A stretch of 23,743 nt of DNA from an uncultured Paraprevotella sp. GTDB taxonomy: Bacteria > Bacteroidota > Bacteroidia > Bacteroidales > Bacteroidaceae. The notes under the pieces are model-generated. The model was not told the origin of the DNA and ran no database searches. It was given only the letters and a program-made list of their open reading frames with translations. The DNA is taken from NCBI GenBank assembly GCA_910584955.1, contig CAJUDC010000024.1, forward strand, positions 1 through 23,743, written 5' to 3'. Below, piece by piece: positions 1 through 8,194 of this stretch; the stretch's first letter is position 1, and each line of letters starts with the position of its first letter. A program made the position numbers and the translations under genes.

Positions 1-466
1 TCCGCCCGGGCCATCAACTGCACATCTAGGTGTGTTGTCCGCACATCAGGGTTCGGTTTGTATACATCATGACTAGGTTTGTACAAACCCCGACGTGATG
101 TACACTTCCTTTGTACCGGAGGTGGTTTTGGATAGTCCGGCCCGTACTGTTTCTTCGCCGGAACGCCTTGTGTCCGGTTGATGGTGCATGGCGGGCTCTA
201 TGGCCCGCATAATGCCGGATTGTTTCGTCTTCGGAATATAGGGTGCTATGTCCGCAGTCTGAAAATGGAAGATATTCTATACTTGAGAGTAATCCGTTAA
301 AGACGCTCTCGTAATGGAGGTGTAAATGCCGACGCCTCGGCATGGGCTGCAAATGTGTATGAATGGGCAAGGATCTGCAAGGATTTAGTAGATTCTTTTT
401 GGAAAAGACGGAACTGTTTTTTGAAAACATTTTTTAATATGCGGCCTTACATCTCGTTATTTTCTC
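1..466. other. Intergenic region without a convincing gene
   Basis: No reading frame here looks like a real protein. The longest, on the minus strand (26-430), is rich in His, Arg and Ser, has no recognisable domain and runs into the promoter of the next gene. Structure seen: a 46-base imperfect dyad at 60-105 (listed separately); a 6-bp hairpin GCGGGC/GCCCGC at 191-208; a 7-bp hairpin ATGCCGA/TCGGCAT with a 4-base loop at 326-343; and a short direct repeat GCAAGGAT at 367-374 and 377-384. None of the hairpins is followed by a T tract, so none is called a terminator. The stretch may hold control sequences for a gene left of the window, a long leader, or a small RNA; nothing decides between these. 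Confidence 0.5.
60..105. repeat. 46-bp imperfect inverted repeat around a perfect 14-bp palindrome
   Basis: Bases 76-89 form the perfect palindrome GGTTTGTACAAACC. Pairing continues outward from the same centre: of the 23 positions in each arm (60-82 against 83-105), 18 form Watson-Crick pairs and one a G-T pair. The word TTTGTA occurs three times nearby, at 57-62, 78-83 and 110-115, spaced 21 and 32 bases, close to two and three helical turns. The octamer TAGGTTTG at 74-81 fits the Bacteroidota -7 pattern TAnnTTTG and lies inside the dyad. Such symmetry suits a binding site for a dimeric regulator, or the stem of an RNA. No regulator gene is in the window, so the role is inferred. Confidence 0.5.
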
Positions 467-474
467 TATCTTTG
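467..474 (+). promoter_or_regulatory. Candidate -7 promoter element of the GH20/GH33 gene
   Basis: TATCTTTG matches the Bacteroidota primary sigma factor -7 consensus TAnnTTTG at every fixed position. It ends 37 bases before the start codon at 512, giving a short leader. The same octamer occurs at the expected place before mraZ and before the cyclophilin gene. No clear -33 TTG element is seen at the usual spacing. Confidence 0.55.
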
Positions 475-511
475 TCCCAACTAAACTTAATACCATTTAA
501 ATTAACTCTTT

Positions 512-3500
512 ATGAACAAACTTACCAAACAGCTTCTGTGGGTGGCCTTGTTGGGCATCCATTCTTCTGCAGAGGCTAAAATCGAACATCTGTTGCCGGT
601 GCCGAAAACGGTCGCGGCTACGAATGAGGCGGTTTTTCCTCTGGCAGGTTCAGTGAACCTTGCCGATGCCAGCGACAATGTTTTGCTGAAGCAATTTTTC
701 ACGAGCCGGGGTATGACGGTTACGGGAGGCGCCGCACTGACGGTGAACACCACACAGGTGGAACAGATTCCCGGAGCCTACGATTATGCGTTAGCGGGAT
801 ATGCCAACGAGGCCTATACCCTGACGATCGGCAGCAATCAGATAAATATTACGTATGTGGACCCCATTGGGGTGACCCGTGCCGCTCAGACGTTGATGCA
901 GTTGGCCGAGGGGTATGAAGGTATGGCCGGTCTGGAAACGTTGACCCTGACCGACTGGCCCGCTTTCAAGTTGCGCGGCTTTACGCATGATGTGGGCCGT
1001 AGCTATGTGACCGTGGAGGCATTGAAGAAGCAGATCGATCTGCTGTCGCGCTTCAAGGTGAATACGTTCCATTGGCATCTGACGGAAAATCAGGCCTGGC
1101 GTTTTGAAGTGAAGGCTTATCCGCAGTTGACGGAGAGCCGCCACATGACCCGTTTTGAAGGCAGCTATTATACACAGGCGGAATGCCGCGAGGTGGAGGA
1201 GTATGCCTATGAGCGCGGTGTGACGGTGATTCCCGAGATCGACATGCCCGGTCACAGTGCCGCTTTCCAGCGTGCGATGGGATTCGGCATGCAGACGGAA
1301 GCCGGAAAGGCCGCTCTGAAGACTATTCTGGACGAGGTGGCACAGACGTTCACGCGGGCGCCTTACATCCATATCGGTGCCGATGAGGAGCAGACTACGA
1401 AAGCGTATCTGGACGAGATGGTCGGCTATGTGCGTGAGACGCTGGGGCGTAAATGTGCGGTGTGGAATCCGGTGCGCGGGGTGGCGGTGAGTGCCATAGA
1501 GGCTGATATGACGCAACTTTGGGGCACGGCCGGAGTGGCTGTCGCCGGCAAGGCCAATATCGACTGCCGTTACAACTACCTCAATCATTTCGACGTGTTC
1601 GCCGACCTGGTGGGTATATATAAAAGCACTATATATTATAAGGAGAGAGGCGATGCCACTGTGGCCGGTACGATTTCTTCCTGCTGGAACGACCGCAAGC
1701 TCGCTACACAGGAGGACATCATAGCCCAGAATAATTTTTATGCTTCTGTTATCGCTTCGTCCAGCAGAGCCTGGCAGGGGGGCGGCAAGCACTACATCGA
1801 CAACTGTACCAACGGAGGTACGAATGGCGGTGGCGGGGTGATGCTGCCCGCAAGCGGTGAGGAATATGATGATTTCCTGAATTGGGAGACGCGGTTCCTC
1901 TTCCACAAGGCCCATACGCTTAAGGGGGAGCCTGTTCCGTATGTAAGACAGACCAATGTACGGTGGCGCATCACCGATGCGTTCCCCAACGGGGGGAATG
2001 TGACCGCTGTTTTTCCGCCGGAAGAGCAGATGAACACGGAGGGTGTGTTACCGGATGTTTTTCAGTATAAAGGTGATACCTACGGTACCGGTATGGCTAC
2101 CGGTGCAGGCATTTATCTGCGTCATACGTGGGGGCAGAGTATCATCAACGCCTATTATGCGAATCCCGCTTATAACTCTACGGCCTATGCCTGGACGTAT
2201 GTGTATTCGCCGGTAGAACAGACGGTAGGTGCCCTGATAGAGTTTCAGAACTACAGCCGGTCGGAACAGGATCCGGCGCCTGCGGCTGGTGACTGGGACC
2301 TGATGGGGTCGAAGATATGGATCAATGGCGCGGAGGTGGCTGCCCCGGCTTATGCGAATACGGGTGTGTCCATCAGCAGCAAGGAAGTGACATTGAAGAA
2401 CGAGAACTTCCCGGGACGCGAGCCGATAGCTGTTACGCTACGGCAAGGATGGAACAAGGTGTTCTTGAAACTTCCCTACATTAACGCTGCTTACCGGTTG
2501 GATAAATGGATGTTTACTTGTGTGTTCACCGATACGGAAGGTCGGAACGCCGTTGACGGTCTTATCTATTCGCCGAATCAGTGTATGAATGCAGAGGCGG
2601 AAAGCGTGGCAGCCAAGATCGCTGAGGTGAAGGCTTACCGGCGGAGTGTGGTGAGCGAAAAGCCCGGTTATTATGCCGAAAATGTGGCAGCTGAACTGGA
2701 TGCGGCGGTGGCTGCGGTGGAGGCAACCTTGTCCGACAACTTGCCGGCAGAAGAACGTGCGCGTCAGATCGGTGAACTTGAAGCGGCCCTTCAGGCGTTC
2801 AAGGCGTCTTGTGCGGGTGCGGAACTGTCGCAACCCAAAATCAGCGATGCATCGCAGAGTTATTATTACTCTTTGAGTACACCGTTGCGGGAGAACCGTT
2901 ACGCAACGTCGAACGGAGCCGGAGCCGATATGACCGGTAATACGACTGCCACGACGGCTTCCTACTGGAAGTTTGTCCGTCGTGCCGACGGTACGTTGAA
3001 TATCGTGAATTGCGCCGACGGTACGTTCGTTTCGCCGGCCAGCGGCAACAATACGGCTTTGAAGACACAGACGGCATCTCCTGCCGCTGGCTGGACCCTC
3101 AAGGCGGCGGATGCTGTGGGATATTTTATTATCACAAGCGGTACGGTTGAGTTTAATCAGACGAACAATTCCTCTCTTGGCTATAAAGTGTATAACTGGG
3201 GAAGCGGTACGAATACGTCCGATACCGGCTGCAAATACAGTATCCGCGAGGTGAGTCTGAATGAGTTCACGGTACGTTTTGTCAGCGAGGCGGGCGAAGC
3301 GATCGGCACGGATGAGCGGTTGCTCCTTTCCGGTGAGGAGGAAGTGACGGCGGCATCCTTTGCAGCGCTTTTGCCGTCCGGCTATATGGTGAAACGGTTC
3401 GAACTTTCCGGTACTACGTATACCGTGACCCTGATTAAAGGCGGTGTGCCCGAAGTGGGTGGATATTATTACTTCTACAACAAGCACAAAGCAGGGAACA

Positions 3501-6196
3501 AATATTTTTATGACAACAACGGTTCCGTTGGTTTCGGCACGGTCAAACAGGCCGGTGATGAGGCTTATATCTGGCAGTGTGTGGCAAACGGCACCGACAA
3601 ACTGGATTTTGTCAATCTGTCTACAGGCCGTTATTTTGCATGGAAAGCATTGAGCGGTACGGCTTACGGCTGGACGGTGGATGCCACTCTGGGAACTGTC
3701 GGTACCGGCGGCGTGGTGAATGAAGGTTGTGTGACGCTGAAAGGTGTGACGGGGTCTTCCACGTATCTGGTGACCAAGAACAACGGAACGTTCGACCAGG
3801 CTACACGGGCGGGATATTACGACGCGACGTTCTCCAGCGATTACGGCTTTGAAAATTGCGGTAGCGATGTGCGCTTCCTGACGGTAGAGGCACCGGCTTA
3901 TGCCAAGGCCAGCTTCATGCTGGGCGACAAGACCAGCAATCATACGTTCCTGATGACGGACGGAACGGAAGGTGCCCTGCAGTTGGTAAGTTATAATTCG
4001 GCGTACAAGTTTGAAGGCTTCTACGACGGTGACACGAAACTGGAGAGTGTGGATGCCTCGGTTATTACGGAAAGCAAAACGATTACCGCACGGTTCAGTC
4101 TGAATGTGTTCAGCGAGACGTACGGTGAGAAGTGGATACGCATCAAATGGAACCGCAACAGCGGATATGCGGCCGGACTGGCTTTGGCCGGAAATGGCGG
4201 TAACGAGGGACGTGCGGCTAAGGATGTGACACTCGACTTGACGGAAGAGGAACAATTGTGGTGCCTGGTGGGCAGTGCGACCGCCGGCTTCAAATTGTAT
4301 AATAAGGCTGCCGGTGAATCACTGGCTTTGCATGTGAGTGCGACGACCGACGGCACCCCGGCCCGATTGGTTGCAGCCTCCGGTGCCGGTTTGTGGAAAA
4401 TTGTGGAAAAAGGTGCCACCTATGCCATTACACCTCGTGCCAATACCAACATGAGTTTGAATTCCTACGGCGGGCAGGGGATGGACCTGAAACTTTACAA
4501 TGCCGGAGATGCCGGCAGCTGGTGGGACTTCGAAAGCGTGACGCCCGGTATGCGGCTGACCACACTCATTGCGGGAGTGAATCCTTATCCTACGAACAAT
4601 TATCTGGCCGGTGAACTGACCTTTACCATTGACGGGACCGGCACTACAAGTCGTGTCAGTGCCGTATCCACGGAAGCACAGACTTATTATCTGCCTATCG
4701 GATCTTCCGTGAAATTGGAACAGGGACAGGCCTATCGCGGTTTTATTGCCAATGGAATTACCATGAACGGCCAAACGGCGTCCAGCGTGGCCTTCACGGT
4801 TTCGGAGGAAGCCTTGGAGATTGTGAATGCTTTTGAGGTGGATCCCGATAACGAGGCTCAATATCTGTTCTATTCGCCCAGCCCGACAAACCATCCGTAT
4901 CGTATTCCGGCTATAGCCACAGCGAAAAACGGTGATATCATCGCCTTGAACGATCATCGTCCGTGTGGCGGAGACATAGGTTTCGGTGAGGTGGATATTT
5001 ATTGCAGGGTGAGCAAAGACAACGGACACACATGGAGTGAAGGTAAGATCATTGCCGACGGAACGGGTGTCGGTGGAGCGGTGGATTGCGGATTCGGGGA
5101 TGCCGCCTTGTGTGCCGATCGTGAGCGCAACGAACTGCTGATGATGTGTGTGTGCGGTAATGCCTTTTACGGCAGTGGCTCCACTACACGTAACAATCCG
5201 AACAAGATGGCGCGTTTTACGGCTAAGTTGAACGAGAAAACCGGCGAATGGGAATGGAGCACCTTTAACAAAAAGACGGACGAATTGACGCAGCAGGTGT
5301 ACGGCTTGTTTGATGAGGGCGATGTAAACGGCGACGGTACGCCCGACCCGATTCAGGCACTTTTCATCGGTTCGGGACGTCTTTATCAAAGTCGTTACGT
5401 GAAAGTGGGAGATTATTACCGTATCTATGCGGCGCTCTGTGCGCGTCCCAATGGCAACCGTGTGATTTATTCCGATGATTTCGGTAAGACATGGAAACCG
5501 TTAGGGGGCAATACGGCCCTGCCGGCTCCGGGAGGGGATGAGCCGAAATGCGAAGAAATGCCCGACGGAAGCGTGATCCTAAGCAGCCGTACTTACGGTC
5601 GTATATTTAATATCTATACGTATACGAATCCCAAGACGGGAGAAGGTTCCTGGCAGAATGCCGTCACTTCCAACGGAAACAATAACGGAATCGCCGTGGG
5701 CAATTCCACAAATGGCGAGATCATGATGCTTGATGCCATCCGCAAGAGCGATCGGGAGAAAGTAAAACTGCTTATACAGTCTGTACCGTTCGGAAACGGT
5801 CGTACGGATGTGGGTTTCTATTATAAGGAAGTACCGGAAAGCATGTATGGCGATGTATCTGCCTTGGCGGCCAACTGGACCAAGGGCTTGCAGGTAACCG
5901 ACCAGTATTCGGCTTATTCGGCCTTTACTCTTCAGATGGACAATCGTATCGGTTTCTTCCTGGAAGACGGACCGGCCACAGGCAACGGCTACAGTATGGT
6001 ATATGTACCTCTTACCATCGAGCAGATTACGAAAGGAGCGTATGAGTTGGCGGAAAACCCTTTGCTCACCGGCGTCAAAAGCGCAAAGGCGTCGGTAAGA
6101 GGTGGTAAGGGGATTTACAACATGCGCGGTTATAAAGTCGATACACCTGACAAAGGGGTGTATATCGTAGACGGATGTAAGGTTCTTCTGAAATAA
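512..6196 (+). CDS. Exported two-catalytic-domain glycan hydrolase: GH20 beta-hexosaminidase fused to GH33 sialidase
   Basis: An 1894-residue protein. Residues 1-22 form a signal peptide ending Ala-Glu-Ala, so export is expected. A GH20 N-terminal domain (about 24-150) precedes the catalytic barrel (about 153-445), with LRGF at 154-157, HWHL at 187-190 and the catalytic Asp-Glu pair D291-E292 in HIGADEE; GH20 enzymes release terminal beta-GlcNAc or GalNAc. A helical linker (about 690-767) follows. Next come three modules, each a lectin-like part (about 773-910, 983-1115, 1200-1340) plus a beta domain of 70-90 residues. The GH33 sialidase (about 1447-1855) has YRIP with R1464, two Asp-boxes (S1501-W1508, S1654-W1661) and a late Tyr (Y1799 or Y1802) as probable nucleophile; it should remove terminal sialic acid. 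The tail (1867-1894) resembles C-terminal tails of secreted Bacteroidota proteins. It stands alone, without SusC/SusD genes. Both enzyme assignments are strong; substrate and final location are inferred. Confidence 0.9.
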   Translation: MNKLTKQLLWVALLGIHSSAEAKIEHLLPVPKTVAATNEAVFPLAGSVNLADASDNVLLKQFFTSRGMTVTGGAALTVNTTQVEQIPGAYDYALAGYANEAYTLTIGSNQINITYVDPIGVTRAAQTLMQLAEGYEGMAGLETLTLTDWPAFKLRGFTHDVGRSYVTVEALKKQIDLLSRFKVNTFHWHLTENQAWRFEVKAYPQLTESRHMTRFEGSYYTQAECREVEEYAYERGVTVIPEIDMPGHSAAFQRAMGFGMQTEAGKAALKTILDEVAQTFTRAPYIHIGADEEQTTKAYLDEMVGYVRETLGRKCAVWNPVRGVAVSAIEADMTQLWGTAGVAVAGKANIDCRYNYLNHFDVFADLVGIYKSTIYYKERGDATVAGTISSCWNDRKLATQEDIIAQNNFYASVIASSSRAWQGGGKHYIDNCTNGGTNGGGGVMLPASGEEYDDFLNWETRFLFHKAHTLKGEPVPYVRQTNVRWRITDAFPNGGNVTAVFPPEEQMNTEGVLPDVFQYKGDTYGTGMATGAGIYLRHTWGQSIINAYYANPAYNSTAYAWTYVYSPVEQTVGALIEFQNYSRSEQDPAPAAGDWDLMGSKIWINGAEVAAPAYANTGVSISSKEVTLKNENFPGREPIAVTLRQGWNKVFLKLPYINAAYRLDKWMFTCVFTDTEGRNAVDGLIYSPNQCMNAEAESVAAKIAEVKAYRRSVVSEKPGYYAENVAAELDAAVAAVEATLSDNLPAEERARQIGELEAALQAFKASCAGAELSQPKISDASQSYYYSLSTPLRENRYATSNGAGADMTGNTTATTASYWKFVRRADGTLNIVNCADGTFVSPASGNNTALKTQTASPAAGWTLKAADAVGYFIITSGTVEFNQTNNSSLGYKVYNWGSGTNTSDTGCKYSIREVSLNEFTVRFVSEAGEAIGTDERLLLSGEEEVTAASFAALLPSGYMVKRFELSGTTYTVTLIKGGVPEVGGYYYFYNKHKAGNKYFYDNNGSVGFGTVKQAGDEAYIWQCVANGTDKLDFVNLSTGRYFAWKALSGTAYGWTVDATLGTVGTGGVVNEGCVTLKGVTGSSTYLVTKNNGTFDQATRAGYYDATFSSDYGFENCGSDVRFLTVEAPAYAKASFMLGDKTSNHTFLMTDGTEGALQLVSYNSAYKFEGFYDGDTKLESVDASVITESKTITARFSLNVFSETYGEKWIRIKWNRNSGYAAGLALAGNGGNEGRAAKDVTLDLTEEEQLWCLVGSATAGFKLYNKAAGESLALHVSATTDGTPARLVAASGAGLWKIVEKGATYAITPRANTNMSLNSYGGQGMDLKLYNAGDAGSWWDFESVTPGMRLTTLIAGVNPYPTNNYLAGELTFTIDGTGTTSRVSAVSTEAQTYYLPIGSSVKLEQGQAYRGFIANGITMNGQTASSVAFTVSEEALEIVNAFEVDPDNEAQYLFYSPSPTNHPYRIPAIATAKNGDIIALNDHRPCGGDIGFGEVDIYCRVSKDNGHTWSEGKIIADGTGVGGAVDCGFGDAALCADRERNELLMMCVCGNAFYGSGSTTRNNPNKMARFTAKLNEKTGEWEWSTFNKKTDELTQQVYGLFDEGDVNGDGTPDPIQALFIGSGRLYQSRYVKVGDYYRIYAALCARPNGNRVIYSDDFGKTWKPLGGNTALPAPGGDEPKCEEMPDGSVILSSRTYGRIFNIYTYTNPKTGEGSWQNAVTSNGNNNGIAVGNSTNGEIMMLDAIRKSDREKVKLLIQSVPFGNGRTDVGFYYKEVPESMYGDVSALAANWTKGLQVTDQYSAYSAFTLQMDNRIGFFLEDGPATGNGYSMVYVPLTIEQITKGAYELAENPLLTGVKSAKASVRGGKGIYNMRGYKVDTPDKGVYIVDGCKVLLK

Positions 6197-6229
6197 ATGA
6201 CGGAGTGCCGGCCGGAGGGTCGGTATATG

Positions 6230-6269
6230 AAAAACCGGGAATGCCTTGTGGGGCATTCCCGGTTTTTTT
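6230..6269. terminator. Bidirectional intrinsic terminator between convergent units
   Basis: A perfect 16-bp stem (6230-6245 with 6252-6267) and a 6-base loop, with the GC-rich core CCGGGAATGCC. On the plus strand it ends in seven T (6263-6269); on the minus strand the five A at 6230-6234 become a T tract. It lies 33 bases after the stop of the GH20/GH33 gene and 92 bases after the stop of the last dcw gene, so it can end both units. Confidence 0.85.
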
Positions 6270-6361
6270 CTTCTGTCTTTTGATATGCGAACAACGCCAA
6301 GAGAGCATGGCAGGCATTACCTTGCGTTGTGCTTTGCGGTGCAAGAGACGTTTGTCGCTCG

Positions 6362-6811
6362 TTATCCCAGCAATTGCTTCACCATCGCGCTGATGGCTCG
6401 CCCTTCCGCCTTTCCGGCCAGTTGCTTGGTAGCTGCTCCCATGACCTTGCCCATGTCTTTGGGCCCTGTAGCTCCCACTGCGGCGATAATGTCTTTTAGG
6501 GCTGTTGCCAGTTCGGCCTCGGTGAGTGGCCGAGGCAGATAATCCTCGAATACGTTCACCTGTGCCAACTCTTCGTCTGCCAGGTCTTGTCTGCCTTGTT
6601 CCACATACAGTGCGGCCGTATCTTTACCCTGCTTGGCGAGCTTGGCTAAGATTTTCAGTGCGTTGTCATCGGTAAGCTCGTCGTTGGCCCCGGGAGCGGT
6701 TTTAGCTTCCAGGAAGTATTTCTTCACGTTACGCAATGCCTCTAGGCGAACTTTGTCTTTAGCCTTCATGGCGGCGATGATGTCTTTGCTGATTTGCTCA
6801 AATAGTGCCAT
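6362..6811 (-). CDS. YqeY/GatB-related family protein
   Basis: A 149-residue soluble, mostly helical protein, the usual length for the YqeY family. Family-like features are the start MALFEQISKDIIAAMKAKD, the segment VFEDYLPRPLTEAEL and the C-terminal GPKDMGKVMGAATKQLAGKA. The C-terminal part is related to the tRNA-binding tail of the amidotransferase subunit GatB. The cellular role is not established, although a link to tRNA or to amidotransferase activity is often assumed. It is the last gene of the dcw run, 18 bases after ftsZ, and is probably co-transcribed. An AAGGAG Shine-Dalgarno motif eight bases before the ATG supports this start; such motifs are uncommon in this phylum. Confidence 0.88.
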   Translation of the reverse strand: MALFEQISKDIIAAMKAKDKVRLEALRNVKKYFLEAKTAPGANDELTDDNALKILAKLAKQGKDTAALYVEQGRQDLADEELAQVNVFEDYLPRPLTEAELATALKDIIAAVGATGPKDMGKVMGAATKQLAGKAEGRAISAMVKQLLG

Positions 6812-6818
6812 ATTGATT

Positions 6819-6825
6819 TCTCCTT
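6819..6825 (-). promoter_or_regulatory. Strong Shine-Dalgarno site of the yqeY-family gene
   Basis: On the minus strand AAGGAGA lies before the ATG at 6811, with eight bases between AAGGAG and the start codon. Most other starts in this window lack such a motif. Confidence 0.6.
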
Positions 6826-6829
6826 GTCA

Positions 6830-8155
6830 TTAAAATTTTATGGTTGTCTGTTCGGGTTGGCCTCCCGTATGGGAGGGTTCCGTTGCTTCGTAAGTCTCTT
6901 CTTCGCTGGCCGATTTGTTTTTGATTTTTTTCAGTACATCCTTGCTCCGTTCGTAGGTCGGTGTGGTTTCCACCATAGAGATGATGTCGTCGTTGTCCAG
7001 ATCGTCACTGCCGAAGATGTAGATGTTATGATGACGTTTGTTGATATGGTTGTGGTCCAGATCCTTGTAGAATGTGCCTCGGCGTGCCCGGCGCAGTTCT
7101 TCGCGTTCTTCTTCCTCGGCCATTTTCTCTTCGTCCATGCGCGTGCGCAGTGTTGAAATCTGTTCCATACCGGGGATGTCCCTTAACCCGAATCCTGAGG
7201 CCAATACGGTAATCTTTACCTTCTTGCCCAGTGAGGCGTCCTGTGCCAATCCCCATTTGGTTTCTACATCCTTGCGGAATTTGCTCATGAAATCATGCAC
7301 TTCGTTCATCTCCTCCATAGTCAGCTGGTCGCTTTCCTGTTCGCTGCTGAAGTGGATATTGAGCAAAACTTTCTTAGAATTGAAGATGTCGTTGTTGTTG
7401 AGCAGCGGAGAGTTTAATGCTTCTTCGATGGCTTTTGTCACACGGTTCTCACCTTCTCCGTAGCCGGTACTCATGATGGCTACCCCGCCGTCTTTCAGAA
7501 TGGTGGTTACGTCCTGGAAGTCCAGGTTGATGATCCCGTGCATGGTGATAATCTCGGCAATGCTTTTGGCGGCCACAGTCAAGGTGTCGTCTGCTTTGGC
7601 AAAAGCGTTGATGACCGTCAGCTCCGGGTAGATCTCGCGCAACCGTTCATTGTTGATGACCAGCAGGGCATCCACGTGTTTTGAGATCTCCTCTACGCCG
7701 TCCAGCGCCTGATCTATTTTCATGTTGCCTTCGAAACGGAAAGGAATGGTGACGATACCTACCGTCAGTATATCCATGTCTTTGGCACATTGGGCGATGA
7801 TAGGTGCCGCTCCGGTTCCGGTTCCCCCTCCCATACCGGCGGTGATGAACACCATTCGTGTGCCGTCGTTCAGCATGAGTTTTATATCGTCCAGGCTTTC
7901 CAGAGCCGCCTGACGCGCTTTTTCGGGGCGATTGCCGGCACCCAGTCCTTCGCCCAGCTGAAGACGGGTGGGTACGGGGGAGTCGCTCAGCGCCTTACTG
8001 TCCGTGTTGCAAAGCACGTAGGTCACATCGTGAATGCCTTCCCGATACATGTGATTTACGGCATTGCCACCTCCTCCGCCTACGCCGATCACTTTAATGA
8101 TGCTTGAGTTGTTTGCTTTCAGATTGAACTGAATAGCGTTGTTTTCTTCTTGCAT
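6830..8155 (-). CDS. ftsZ: Cell division protein FtsZ
   Basis: The tubulin-like GTPase that polymerises into the Z ring and positions the divisome. It has 441 residues: a disordered N-terminus (1-19), a nucleotide-binding domain with GVGGGGGNAVN from residue 24 and the tubulin signature GGGTGTG at 109-115, and the activation domain to about residue 330. A long charged linker follows, then a His/Asn-rich stretch and an acidic region, ending TTIKF. It is longer than the roughly 385 residues of the E. coli protein because of this linker, as expected for Bacteroidota. It lies 39 bases after ftsA. The weak ribosome site before the ATG contrasts with those of its two neighbours, ftsA and the yqeY-family gene. 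Confidence 0.98.
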   Translation of the reverse strand: MQEENNAIQFNLKANNSSIIKVIGVGGGGGNAVNHMYREGIHDVTYVLCNTDSKALSDSPVPTRLQLGEGLGAGNRPEKARQAALESLDDIKLMLNDGTRMVFITAGMGGGTGTGAAPIIAQCAKDMDILTVGIVTIPFRFEGNMKIDQALDGVEEISKHVDALLVINNERLREIYPELTVINAFAKADDTLTVAAKSIAEIITMHGIINLDFQDVTTILKDGGVAIMSTGYGEGENRVTKAIEEALNSPLLNNNDIFNSKKVLLNIHFSSEQESDQLTMEEMNEVHDFMSKFRKDVETKWGLAQDASLGKKVKITVLASGFGLRDIPGMEQISTLRTRMDEEKMAEEEEREELRRARRGTFYKDLDHNHINKRHHNIYIFGSDDLDNDDIISMVETTPTYERSKDVLKKIKNKSASEEETYEATEPSHTGGQPEQTTIKF

Positions 8156-8194
8156 AGTCTTTCTTGTTTATATGAACGGAGTTGTTATTTTCAC

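Noticed and set aside
98..300. Two small overlapping plus-strand frames (27 and 39 residues; stop and start joined as TGATG at 179-183)
   Set aside because: Such short frames arise often by chance; neither resembles a known peptide and neither has a ribosome site.
26..430. 134-codon minus-strand open frame before the hydrolase gene
   Set aside because: Composition is dominated by His, Arg and Ser, no domain is recognisable, and it overlaps the dyad and hairpins.
2438..4255. 605-codon open frame antisense to the hydrolase gene
   Set aside because: It is the codon-bias shadow of the plus-strand protein, which has clear domains and motifs throughout; the antisense product has no recognisable domain.
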